A DNA stretch of 8,474 nucleotides from Odoribacteraceae bacterium (GTDB taxonomy: Bacteria; Bacteroidota; Bacteroidia; Bacteroidales; Marinifilaceae): assembly GCA_031279175.1 (NCBI GenBank), contig JAITJA010000145.1:1-8474 (forward strand), in the 5' to 3' direction. Shown one piece after another: positions 1 to 4,721 of this stretch. The translations under genes were made by a program, and so were the position numbers. The notes under the pieces were generated by a model that saw only the letters and a program-made list of their open reading frames with translations, was not told where the DNA came from and ran no database searches. Numbering within the stretch: the first letter of the stretch is position 1; each line of letters begins with the position of its first letter.

Positions 1-339
1 ACGGTAGAAGACACGACCATTTCACTCCTTCAAAAAGAATATCTCTTGAAGATCGTCGACCTGTGTAGATCCAGGAACGTGGAGTTGATTTTAATCAACA
101 CGCCGACTTACAAACCCGAGAAATACGGGAACTTGGACAAGTTGAGAGCGTATTACAACACCTACTTGCCGGGAGTCAAGTACATGGACTATTCCGCTTT
201 CCCGTTACCTGATTCTTGCTACGGGGACATAAGTCATTTAAACTACAAGGGTGCCGAGGTATTTAGCAAGTATCTACAAGAGAATTTTACCCGGGATCTT
301 GCCACCGGCTCATCGACTTTCCCGGTGCGCGGGAAATGA
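1..339 (+). CDS. C-terminal fragment of an SGNH/GDSL-hydrolase-like protein (5' end outside window)
   Basis: The frame is open from the first base to the TGA at 337-339, so this is the last 112 codons of a longer gene; a TTG at 46 is not a credible start. A hydrophobic strand (VELILINTP) is followed by a tyrosine-rich segment and then by GDISHLNYKGAEVFSKYL near the end. Asp (226-228) and His (235-237) in the D-x-x-H-L-N arrangement match the last block of SGNH-type hydrolases and related O-acyltransferase partner proteins, where Asp and His complete the catalytic triad. The nucleophile Ser block would lie upstream and cannot be checked. In Bacteroidetes such proteins are often encoded next to MBOAT acyltransferases, but no partner is visible here. 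The gene converges on the sigma-factor gene. The family call is moderate and the substrate is unknown. Confidence 0.6.
   Translation, partial: TVEDTTISLLQKEYLLKIVDLCRSRNVELILINTPTYKPEKYGNLDKLRAYYNTYLPGVKYMDYSAFPLPDSCYGDISHLNYKGAEVFSKYLQENFTRDLATGSSTFPVRGK
318..336 (+). other. Perfect 7-bp inverted repeat at the end of the SGNH-like gene
   Basis: TTTCCCG (318-324), a 5-nt loop and CGGGAAA (330-336) form a perfect hairpin ending right before the stop codon. No T-run follows it, so it is not a standard intrinsic terminator. It may still protect the mRNA 3' end or slow polymerase in this convergent region. The inverted repeat is seen directly; any role is inference. Confidence 0.4.
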
Positions 340-408
340 TAATTCAAACGTGTGTTGATGGATACACGCGGGAAACGTGTTCCGGATTGATCTTTCCTAT
401 TTGTCGTG

Positions 409-1026
409 TTAATTCGCCCCGGGTACTCCTCCCCAGTCCTGCCACGAGAGGAAGCACAGTAGCCATTCCAACTCCTTTCTCAACCGCGCAAGGGCGCGAG
501 TCATCTGCGTTTCGACGGTTTTCTCCGATATACTCAGTCGTTCAGCGACCTGTTTGTTGGATAACCCCTCTTGCCTGCTCAGGAGGAAAATCTCCCGGCA
601 ACGATCCGGTAATCGCGCGATAGCTTTCTGCAACTCCTCGTTGATCGTCTCGTCGTGCATGGCCATTTCGGCCTCGGGTGTTTGCACGATCCTGGAGAGA
701 TAAAAGTCAAAAAGCTCTTGATTCACGTACGCGTGTTCGATCTTCCTGTGCTTAATCGCGTCCAGGCACGCGTTGAACACCGTTTTATAGAGGTAAGCCT
801 TGATGGAAGAGGTAATCGCTACTCGCGCGCGGTTCTCGTACAAGCGACAGAACGCTTCCTGCACGGTATCATTGGCCAGCTCTGCGTCCCGCAGTATCCG
901 CCCGGCATAGCTCAACAGCCCCTTGTAATGCGCACGAAAGACGCAAGCAAACGCCTCCTCGTCTCCTTCCCCGAGGCTTTTCATCCATCGTGCGTAGTCG
1001 TATTGTTCACTTTGTTGCTGGTGCAT
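409..1026 (-). CDS. ECF-type RNA polymerase sigma-70 factor (Bacteroides expansion family type)
   Basis: This 205-residue ECF sigma factor would bind core RNA polymerase and direct it to a small promoter set. Region 2 spans about residues 26-92, with FRAHYKGLLSYAGRILRD and the core-binding stretch ANDTVQEAFCRLYENR. Region 4 spans about 133-186: LPDRCREIFLLSRQEGLSNK, then a helix-turn-helix with AERLSISEKTVETQM and RALARLRKEL. There is no region 3, as expected for ECF factors. A short hydrophobic tail (WLLCFLSW) follows, common in Bacteroidetes members. I chose the ATG at 1026 because AAGGA (minus strand, 1035-1039) lies 8 nt upstream and the protein then starts at family length; an in-frame ATG at 1104 would add 26 unconserved residues. 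Such factors usually precede a FecR-like anti-sigma gene and SusC/SusD genes. Here the downstream neighbour is a convergent unrelated gene, so it looks like an orphan and its signal is unknown. Confidence 0.9.
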   Translation of the reverse strand: MHQQQSEQYDYARWMKSLGEGDEEAFACVFRAHYKGLLSYAGRILRDAELANDTVQEAFCRLYENRARVAITSSIKAYLYKTVFNACLDAIKHRKIEHAYVNQELFDFYLSRIVQTPEAEMAMHDETINEELQKAIARLPDRCREIFLLSRQEGLSNKQVAERLSISEKTVETQMTRALARLRKELEWLLCFLSWQDWGGVPGAN

Positions 1027-1060
1027 GTTGTTTTTCCTTGATAATAGGGCTTTCCCGTTT

Positions 1061-1070
1061 CCCGGGACAG
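1061..1070. repeat. Direct repeat copy 1 (CCCGGGACAG) upstream of the sigma gene
   Basis: CCCGGGACAG lies 35-44 bp upstream of the sigma-factor ATG and recurs exactly at 1116-1125. The similarity extends loosely: both copies have CCGT just to the left and ACGCG to the right on the + strand, at slightly different spacings. The core contains the palindrome CCCGGG. Its position close to the promoter region suggests a possible regulator site; no matching regulator is known to me. Confidence 0.4.
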
Positions 1071-1115
1071 ACGCGAATGTACTCCATTTTCTGGTCTGCA
1101 CCAACTCTTGCCGTC

Positions 1116-1125
1116 CCCGGGACAG
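1116..1125. repeat. Direct repeat copy 2 (CCCGGGACAG) upstream of the sigma gene
   Basis: This is the second copy of the 10-bp core, 55 bp from the first (about five helical turns) and 90-99 bp upstream of the sigma start codon. It sits in non-coding sequence, so it is not explained by protein conservation. It pairs with copy 1 as a candidate operator or autoregulatory site. Confidence 0.4.
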
Positions 1126-1262
1126 GGCAAACGCGTCGTCACTTTATTATGATTTTCAAGTGGCACAGTGACCGGATCGCCAGTCTTGGGGTAGATTCCA
1201 CGACAATATCCGTTGCACGAAGCAGGTCAACGCGGCTAACCCCTAAAAACGACCGTAACCAC

Positions 1263-1478
1263 ATGGAAACAAACAACAATAGAGCGATAAAAAGAGTTGA
1301 AGAGATCACCAGCCCTCGTGAAAGAATCAGCGATTTCTTCGAAAGAATTGGCGACCATGCGGAAAGAAGATATTCCCGTTTACCACCAGGATACTTCTAC
1401 CTGGACTGGATGCGATTCCACGGGAGATTCCCGTCCATTAAAAATAAATCGCGGGTGGTTATGTTATTTTGTCAGTAA
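1263..1478 (+). CDS. Possible small protein of unknown function (71 aa)
   Basis: An ATG at 1263 opens a frame ending in TAA at 1476-1478. The product starts METNNNRAIKRVEE and is rich in Arg, with an amphipathic helix-like middle (RISDFFERIGDHAERR) followed by an aromatic stretch (PPGYFYLDWMRFHGRFP). I do not recognise it. There is no signal peptide or membrane segment and no clear ribosome binding site, although Bacteroidetes often lack one. The frame also stays open upstream into sequence that does not look coding. It could be a real small protein, a decayed remnant or chance. It ends 55 bp before the sigma-54 activator start and overlaps that gene's upstream region. Confidence 0.25.
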   Translation: METNNNRAIKRVEEITSPRERISDFFERIGDHAERRYSRLPPGYFYLDWMRFHGRFPSIKNKSRVVMLFCQ

Positions 1479-1483
1479 TCTGC

Positions 1484-1491
1484 TATTTTTG
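1484..1491 (+). promoter_or_regulatory. Candidate -7 element (TAnnTTTG) for the sigma-54 activator operon
   Basis: TATTTTTG matches the Bacteroidetes housekeeping -7 consensus TAnnTTTG. It lies 42 bp before the chosen ATG at 1534, giving a leader of about 35 nt. The -33 partner (TTTG about 19-21 bp upstream) is poor; only a TTATG is near the right place. The surrounding sequence is T-rich, so a chance match is possible. The position supports starting the activator at 1534 rather than further upstream. Confidence 0.45.
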
Positions 1492-1533
1492 CAGGCAATA
1501 AAACAGGTTATAATTAGAAACGAGAGAGTACTC

Positions 1534-2766
1534 ATGGAAGATATTAAAATGATTAAACAACGCTTCGAGATCATCGGTAACGACGTGAGGCTCGAGCGAG
1601 CCATCGAGAAGGCCCTCCTGGCAGCACCGACGGAATTCTCCGTGTTAATTACCGGGGAAAGCGGCGTCGGGAAAGAGGTTTTTCCGCGGATTATTCACGC
1701 GTATAGCCGCCGCAAACATGCCCAGTATATCGCCGTCAATTGCGGTGCTATCCCGGAAGGAACGATTGATTCAGAGCTATTCGGCCACGAGAGAGGATCG
1801 TTCACCGGTGCGTTATCTGAAAGGAAAGGTTACTTCGAGGAGAGTGACGGCGGGACGATCTTCCTCGACGAGGTGGGTGAGCTGCCGTCGGCGACGCAAT
1901 CCAAGTTGCTGCGCGTGCTGGAGGCCGGCGAGTTCATTCGCGTGGGATCGTCCAAGGTACAGAAGACAAATGTCCGCGTGATCGCCGCCACGAATGTCGA
2001 TCTCCCCGCGGCGGTGGGGCGGGGGAGGTTCCGCGAGGACCTCTATTACCGCCTCAGCACGATGCCAATACAAGTGCCGCCGCTGAGAGAGAGGGAAGGG
2101 GATGTCTCGCTACTGTTTCGCAAATTCGCCACCGACGTCGCCGAGAGATATCGGATGCCCGCCGTGAAACTCACGGAAGAGGCAACGATTGTCCTGGAGA
2201 GCTACCGCTGGCCGGGTAATGTCCGGCAATTGAAGAATGTCACCGAACAACTCTCTGTCCTCGAACAGGACAGGAACGTGAGCGCGGCTACCCTGCGCGG
2301 CTACCTGCCCCAGGACACGAACCTGTTGCCCATGGTCAGCCATTCACCGGAGGAGGAACGGGGATTCTCGAATGAACGGGAGATATTGTACAAGATCCTC
2401 TTCGACATGAAACAGGACATGAATGACCTGAAACGGCTGGTGCTCGACCTCATGCAGAAAAAGGGCGAGGAGCAACCGGAATATTCATCGGTACTCTTCC
2501 GGGATCTGCATGACACGCACCATTCTCCTGCCGATTTTATCCGCGCGAACGGGGGACGAGGGCACAAGGTAGATCATGACGCACCGATCGAGGACACGGA
2601 AGAGGTCGTCGAGGAGTCGTTCTTGATAGAGGAGAAGGAGAAGGAACTGATCGTTCGCGCGTTGGAGAAGAATCACGGGAGACGCAGGCGGGCCGCGAAT
2701 GACCTGGGTATATCGGAACGCACGCTCTACCGGAAAATCAAAGAATACAATATTGACGATGAATAA
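1534..2766 (+). CDS. Sigma-54-dependent transcriptional activator (AAA+ enhancer-binding protein, Fis-type HTH)
   Basis: This 410-residue protein would use ATP to open promoters bound by sigma-54 polymerase. The AAA+ domain (about residues 12-245) carries Walker A GESGVGKE (41-48), the sigma-54-contacting loop GSFTGA (88-93, a conservative variant of GAFTGA), Walker B GGTIFLDE (106-113), sensor I ATN (152-154), FREDLYYRL with arginine-finger-type residues (166-174), and RWPGNVRQL (225-233). Residues about 278-312 look helical and coiled-coil-like, followed by an acidic linker. A Fis-type helix-turn-helix lies at about 368-406 (AANDLGISERTLYRKI). There is no N-terminal receiver, GAF or PAS domain, so it resembles PspF-type activators controlled by a partner or by amount. 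The frame stays open to an ATG at 1297, but the extra 79 residues are not domain-like and would bury the promoter. It begins the operon with lptE, 6 nt downstream. Its target promoters are unknown; the groES leader is one candidate. Confidence 0.92.
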   Translation: MEDIKMIKQRFEIIGNDVRLERAIEKALLAAPTEFSVLITGESGVGKEVFPRIIHAYSRRKHAQYIAVNCGAIPEGTIDSELFGHERGSFTGALSERKGYFEESDGGTIFLDEVGELPSATQSKLLRVLEAGEFIRVGSSKVQKTNVRVIAATNVDLPAAVGRGRFREDLYYRLSTMPIQVPPLREREGDVSLLFRKFATDVAERYRMPAVKLTEEATIVLESYRWPGNVRQLKNVTEQLSVLEQDRNVSAATLRGYLPQDTNLLPMVSHSPEEERGFSNEREILYKILFDMKQDMNDLKRLVLDLMQKKGEEQPEYSSVLFRDLHDTHHSPADFIRANGGRGHKVDHDAPIEDTEEVVEESFLIEEKEKELIVRALEKNHGRRRRAANDLGISERTLYRKIKEYNIDDE

Positions 2767-2772
2767 TACCAT

Positions 2773-3288
2773 ATGAAGAAGATAGCCCTCCTGTTACTCG
2801 TCGCGAGCGCTCTCGCGGGATGCAAGTTAGAGAAGATCTCTTACGACTTCAAGGGTGTCACGCTTGACGCCTCCGTGAAGACGTTCTCCGTGGACTTTTT
2901 CTCGAATAAAACGCCGTTCGCACCTAACCTCGGCTCCGATTTCACGGAGGCGCTCAAGGCGTATCTCCGCTCCCGTACCTCGTTGCACGAGGTGACTGAT
3001 AATAACGGGGACATCCGCTTCTCGGGACAAATTACTGGTTTCTCGCAACGCCCGATGGAAATTCAACGCGACGAGGTGGCCGCGCATAACCGACTCACGG
3101 TGACAATACAGGTAAAGTTCGTGAACACGAAATCGGACAAAGAGTCGGATAGCTTCGACACCAGCTTCTCGCACTACGAGGATTTCAGCGTGGACCAGGA
3201 TTACAGCTCCGTCGAGACGGAATTGCTGAAAAAGATCACGGACAAGATTATCGAGGATGTCTTCAACAAGGCGCTCGTGAACTGGTAA
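2773..3288 (+). CDS. lptE: LPS-assembly lipoprotein LptE
   Basis: LptE plugs the outer-membrane LptD barrel and helps insert lipopolysaccharide into the outer leaflet. The 171-residue product starts with a lipoprotein signal: KK, a hydrophobic core LLLLVASA and lipobox LAGC with Cys17 as the lipidation site. The mature part follows the Bacteroidetes LptE pattern, with YDFKGVTLDASVKTFSVDFF near the start, FTEALKAYLRSRTSL, a central RLTVTIQVKFVNTKS strand, and a closing helix with IIEDVFNKALVNW. The length is normal for the family. The start ATG lies 6 nt after the activator stop, so the two are likely cotranscribed. Confidence is high because signal peptide, length and conserved blocks agree. 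LptD is not in the window. Confidence 0.93.
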   Translation: MKKIALLLLVASALAGCKLEKISYDFKGVTLDASVKTFSVDFFSNKTPFAPNLGSDFTEALKAYLRSRTSLHEVTDNNGDIRFSGQITGFSQRPMEIQRDEVAAHNRLTVTIQVKFVNTKSDKESDSFDTSFSHYEDFSVDQDYSSVETELLKKITDKIIEDVFNKALVNW

Positions 3289-3300
3289 CGCGTCGCGATC

Positions 3301-3930
3301 ATGGAACAATTATTCAAATGGGTCGCCTCCGGGAAGTGTGACGAGAAGGCACTCGAGTATCTTGAGGCGCTCGTCGAGGAGTATCCTTATTTCTTCGTTC
3401 CTCGCCTGCTCTGCCTGAAAAAGACGTTCGACGCCGATCGTACTTCCTACCCGGAAAAGTTACGGCAACATTCCGTCCACGTGCCTGACTTCAAGTTGCT
3501 CTATCGCTATCTGCATCGCCTGCCGCCGTTCGAGGAAGGGATGACGGGAGCGCCCGACAGGGAAGTGTTAAAACCCCGCGAGAATCTTGTACACGTGTCT
3601 GTGTATCAGCTTGAAAAAGAGTACCCGGAAGAGGTAGGAGAAACGTGTCCCGGCAAGAAGGAAGACCCGATAGACATCTTTATCAGGGAGCAACCGGGGA
3701 TGCCGCGAACGCCCGTCGCGACCGTAGAGAAGGGAAACATGAACGAGCCGCCCCGGGAAGACAAGGAGGAGTTCTTCACGGAAACACTGGCAAAAATCTA
3801 TCTCAAACAAAAACTATATGATAAGGCCATCGCGGTTTACATGAATTTAAGTTTGAAATATCCGGAAAAAAGTATTTCCTTTGCACGCTCGATTGAGGAA
3901 ATAAATGAATTAAAACGTAATACAAAATAG
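3301..3930 (+). CDS. TPR-like protein of unknown function in the lptE-secG operon
   Basis: This 209-residue cytoplasmic-looking protein has no signal peptide or membrane segment. The N-terminal part (about 1-75) is helical, with EQLFKWVASGKCDEKALEYL and EEYPYFFVPRLLCL. The middle (about 80-150) is charged, proline-rich and probably disordered. The C-terminal part (about 158-205) reads as a tetratricopeptide-type helix pair: FFTETLAKIYLKQKLYDKAI, then YMNLSLKYPEKS. Proteins of this layout follow lptE in other Bacteroidales as I recall, so the position looks conserved, but no role is established that I know of. TPR helices usually bind other proteins, and an envelope-linked partner is plausible from context. 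It starts 12 nt after lptE and stops 2 nt before secG. The last roughly 150 bp are visibly more AT-rich than the rest. Confidence 0.75.
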   Translation: MEQLFKWVASGKCDEKALEYLEALVEEYPYFFVPRLLCLKKTFDADRTSYPEKLRQHSVHVPDFKLLYRYLHRLPPFEEGMTGAPDREVLKPRENLVHVSVYQLEKEYPEEVGETCPGKKEDPIDIFIREQPGMPRTPVATVEKGNMNEPPREDKEEFFTETLAKIYLKQKLYDKAIAVYMNLSLKYPEKSISFARSIEEINELKRNTK

Positions 3931-3932
3931 TC

Positions 3933-4286
3933 ATGTACACCACAATTTCAATTCTACTTATTATTATCTGCGTTCTGCTGATATTAATTGTACTGGTGCA
4001 AAATTCCAAGGGAGGTGGGTTAGCCTCTTCGTTCGCTGCTTCCAACCAGATCATGGGGGTAAGAAAAACGACTGATTTCCTGGAGAAGGCCACCTGGACG
4101 CTGGCCGGCGCCGTGTTTGTACTGTGCCTCTTCGCTTCTCTACTTGTCCCCAGGGGAGAAGAGGGAAGCGGGTCCGCGCTGGACGGACAAGGAGGGCAAC
4201 TCCCGGCACAGACCACGCCGAATTTCCCGACCCAGGGCATTGGCGGGGAAACGGCCCCACTCCCGCTGGAAGAGAACGCGAATTGA
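3933..4286 (+). CDS. secG: Preprotein translocase subunit SecG
   Basis: SecG is the small inner-membrane subunit of the SecYEG channel and aids SecA-driven export. The 117-residue product has the expected two membrane segments, at about residues 4-22 (ISILLIIICVLLILIVLV) and 54-72 (TWTLAGAVFVLCLFASLLV). The family motif VQNSKGGGLASSF (22-34) follows the first, with a short cytoplasmic loop between. The remaining roughly 45 residues form a Gly/Pro/Gln-rich tail with little expected structure, as often seen in Bacteroidetes SecG. The start is 2 nt after the TPR-like gene, so translation is probably coupled. It is the last gene of the operon, followed by two hairpins, the second a strong terminator. 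Confidence is high. Confidence 0.92.
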   Translation: MYTTISILLIIICVLLILIVLVQNSKGGGLASSFAASNQIMGVRKTTDFLEKATWTLAGAVFVLCLFASLLVPRGEEGSGSALDGQGGQLPAQTTPNFPTQGIGGETAPLPLEENAN

Positions 4287-4303
4287 AGAGGGGGGGACTC
4301 TTC
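4285..4303 (+). other. Short hairpin with G-rich loop at the secG stop
   Basis: GAAGAG (4285-4290) and CTCTTC (4298-4303) form a perfect 6-bp stem around a loop of six G and one A. It begins inside the secG stop codon and comes just before the intrinsic terminator. It has no T-run of its own. It may act as a 3'-end stabiliser; this is inference. Confidence 0.35.
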
Positions 4304-4314
4304 CTCGACATTCC

Positions 4315-4349
4315 AATGTCAGTATGTCACCCATGCTGGCATTTTTTTT
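4315..4349 (+). terminator. Intrinsic terminator of the activator-lptE-secG operon
   Basis: AATGTCAGTATG (4315-4326) pairs over all 12 positions with CATGCTGGCATT (4332-4343), two of them U-G wobbles, around the 5-nt loop TCACC. Eight Ts follow (4342-4349). This is a textbook rho-independent terminator placed 28 bp after the secG stop. It separates that operon from groES. The left arm also takes part in a perfect DNA palindrome, GACATT-CC-AATGTC (4307-4320). Confidence 0.85.
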
Positions 4350-4352
4350 CTT

Positions 4353-4367
4353 TGGCACGAAAAATGT
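4353..4367 (+). promoter_or_regulatory. Candidate sigma-54 (-24/-12) promoter for groES-groEL
   Basis: The sequence TGGCACGAAAAATGT resembles the sigma-54 consensus TGGCACG-N4-TTGCW. The -24 part TGGCACG (4353-4359) is exact and the spacing to the -12 part is right, but the -12 part reads ATGTA instead of TTGCA, so the usual GC is GT. It lies directly after the secG terminator, and the groES ATG is 57 bases downstream, giving a leader of about 45 nt. I found no TAnnTTTG element with correct spacing in this leader. A sigma-54 activator gene lies about 1.6 kb upstream. The -12 mismatch keeps this tentative. Confidence 0.45.
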
Positions 4368-4424
4368 ATGTGCTCGCAACGGATAAAAAAAATCACATGT
4401 AAAACTTTAAAACGATAAAAAGTT

Positions 4425-4694
4425 ATGGCACTAAAAACTGTTCTTAGTAAAATCATCGTAGAGCCGGTAGAGGCAGAGACCAAAACGGCTTCGGGTATCA
4501 TCATTCCTGACACCGCGCAGGAGAAACCCCAAAAAGGGATCGTCGTGGCGACGGGAAAAGGAAAACATGACGAACCAATGGAAATCAAGGTAGGGGACAC
4601 CGTACTTTTCGGCAAGTATGCCGGCACGGAGCTCCATCTCGATGACAAAAAGTATTTGGTCATGAATCAATCAGACATTTTAATCATCCTGTAA
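4425..4694 (+). CDS. groES: Co-chaperonin GroES
   Basis: GroES forms the seven-subunit lid that closes the GroEL cavity during ATP-driven folding in the cytoplasm. The 89-residue product shows the family order: KTVLSKIIVEPVEAETKTAS, then the mobile-loop region ASGIIIPDTAQEKPQKG that contacts GroEL, then GIVVATGKG, VKVGDTVLFGKYAGTEL-like (here IKVGDTVLFGKYAGTEL), and a terminal strand KYLVMNQSDILIIL. It is a little shorter than the E. coli protein (97 residues), which I recall as usual in Bacteroidetes. The leader is AT-rich without a clear Shine-Dalgarno. It is followed 27 bp later by groEL, so the two form the classical operon, possibly driven by the sigma-54-like site upstream. Confidence 0.96.
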   Translation: MALKTVLSKIIVEPVEAETKTASGIIIPDTAQEKPQKGIVVATGKGKHDEPMEIKVGDTVLFGKYAGTELHLDDKKYLVMNQSDILIIL

Positions 4695-4721
4695 CGTAGA
4701 ATTATTTAAAAACAAAGTTGT

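Larger units (their letters stand above)
1027..1533. other. Divergent intergenic spacer between the sigma factor and the sigma-54 activator
   Basis: About 500 bp separate the two divergent starts, with no gene I can recognise. It holds the two CCCGGGACAG repeats, a possible folded segment, one 71-codon ORF of doubtful status, a perfect 6-bp inverted repeat ACGGGA-GAT-TCCCGT (1420-1434), and a TAnnTTTG element before the sigma-54 activator. In the possible folded segment, GGGGTAG (1188-1194) can pair with CTAACCCC (1236-1243) around an inner stem CGTTG/CAACG (1211-1215 with 1228-1232). I found no TAnnTTTG promoter pointing at the sigma gene, so that gene may use another promoter type or its own ECF promoter. 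Confidence 0.5.

Noticed and set aside
655..1041. Plus-strand ORF of 128 codons opposite the sigma-factor gene
   Set aside because: It is fully antisense to the sigma gene, whose regions 2 and 4 are clearly coding.
1161..1175. TGGCACA in the spacer as another sigma-54 promoter
   Set aside because: At the position of the -12 element the sequence reads CGGAT, with no GC at the needed place.
1387..1405. CCAGG/CCTGG inverted repeat as an operator
   Set aside because: Only 5 bp per arm, inside a possible ORF, with no second copy; likely chance.
1297..1533. Upstream in-frame extension of the sigma-54 activator (ATG at 1297)
   Set aside because: The extra 79 residues have no AAA+ or sensor-domain character, overlap another frame and cover the likely promoter at 1484. 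The ATG at 1534 gives the normal family length.
3853..3880. Internal promoter for secG in the AT-rich end of the TPR-like gene
   Set aside because: TTTG and TATTTC occur, but no TAnnTTTG at correct spacing; the AT-richness alone is not enough.
4351..4382. Standard TTTG / TAnnTTTG promoter before groES
   Set aside because: TTTG is present at 4351-4354, but 19-21 bp downstream the sequence does not fit TAnnTTTG.
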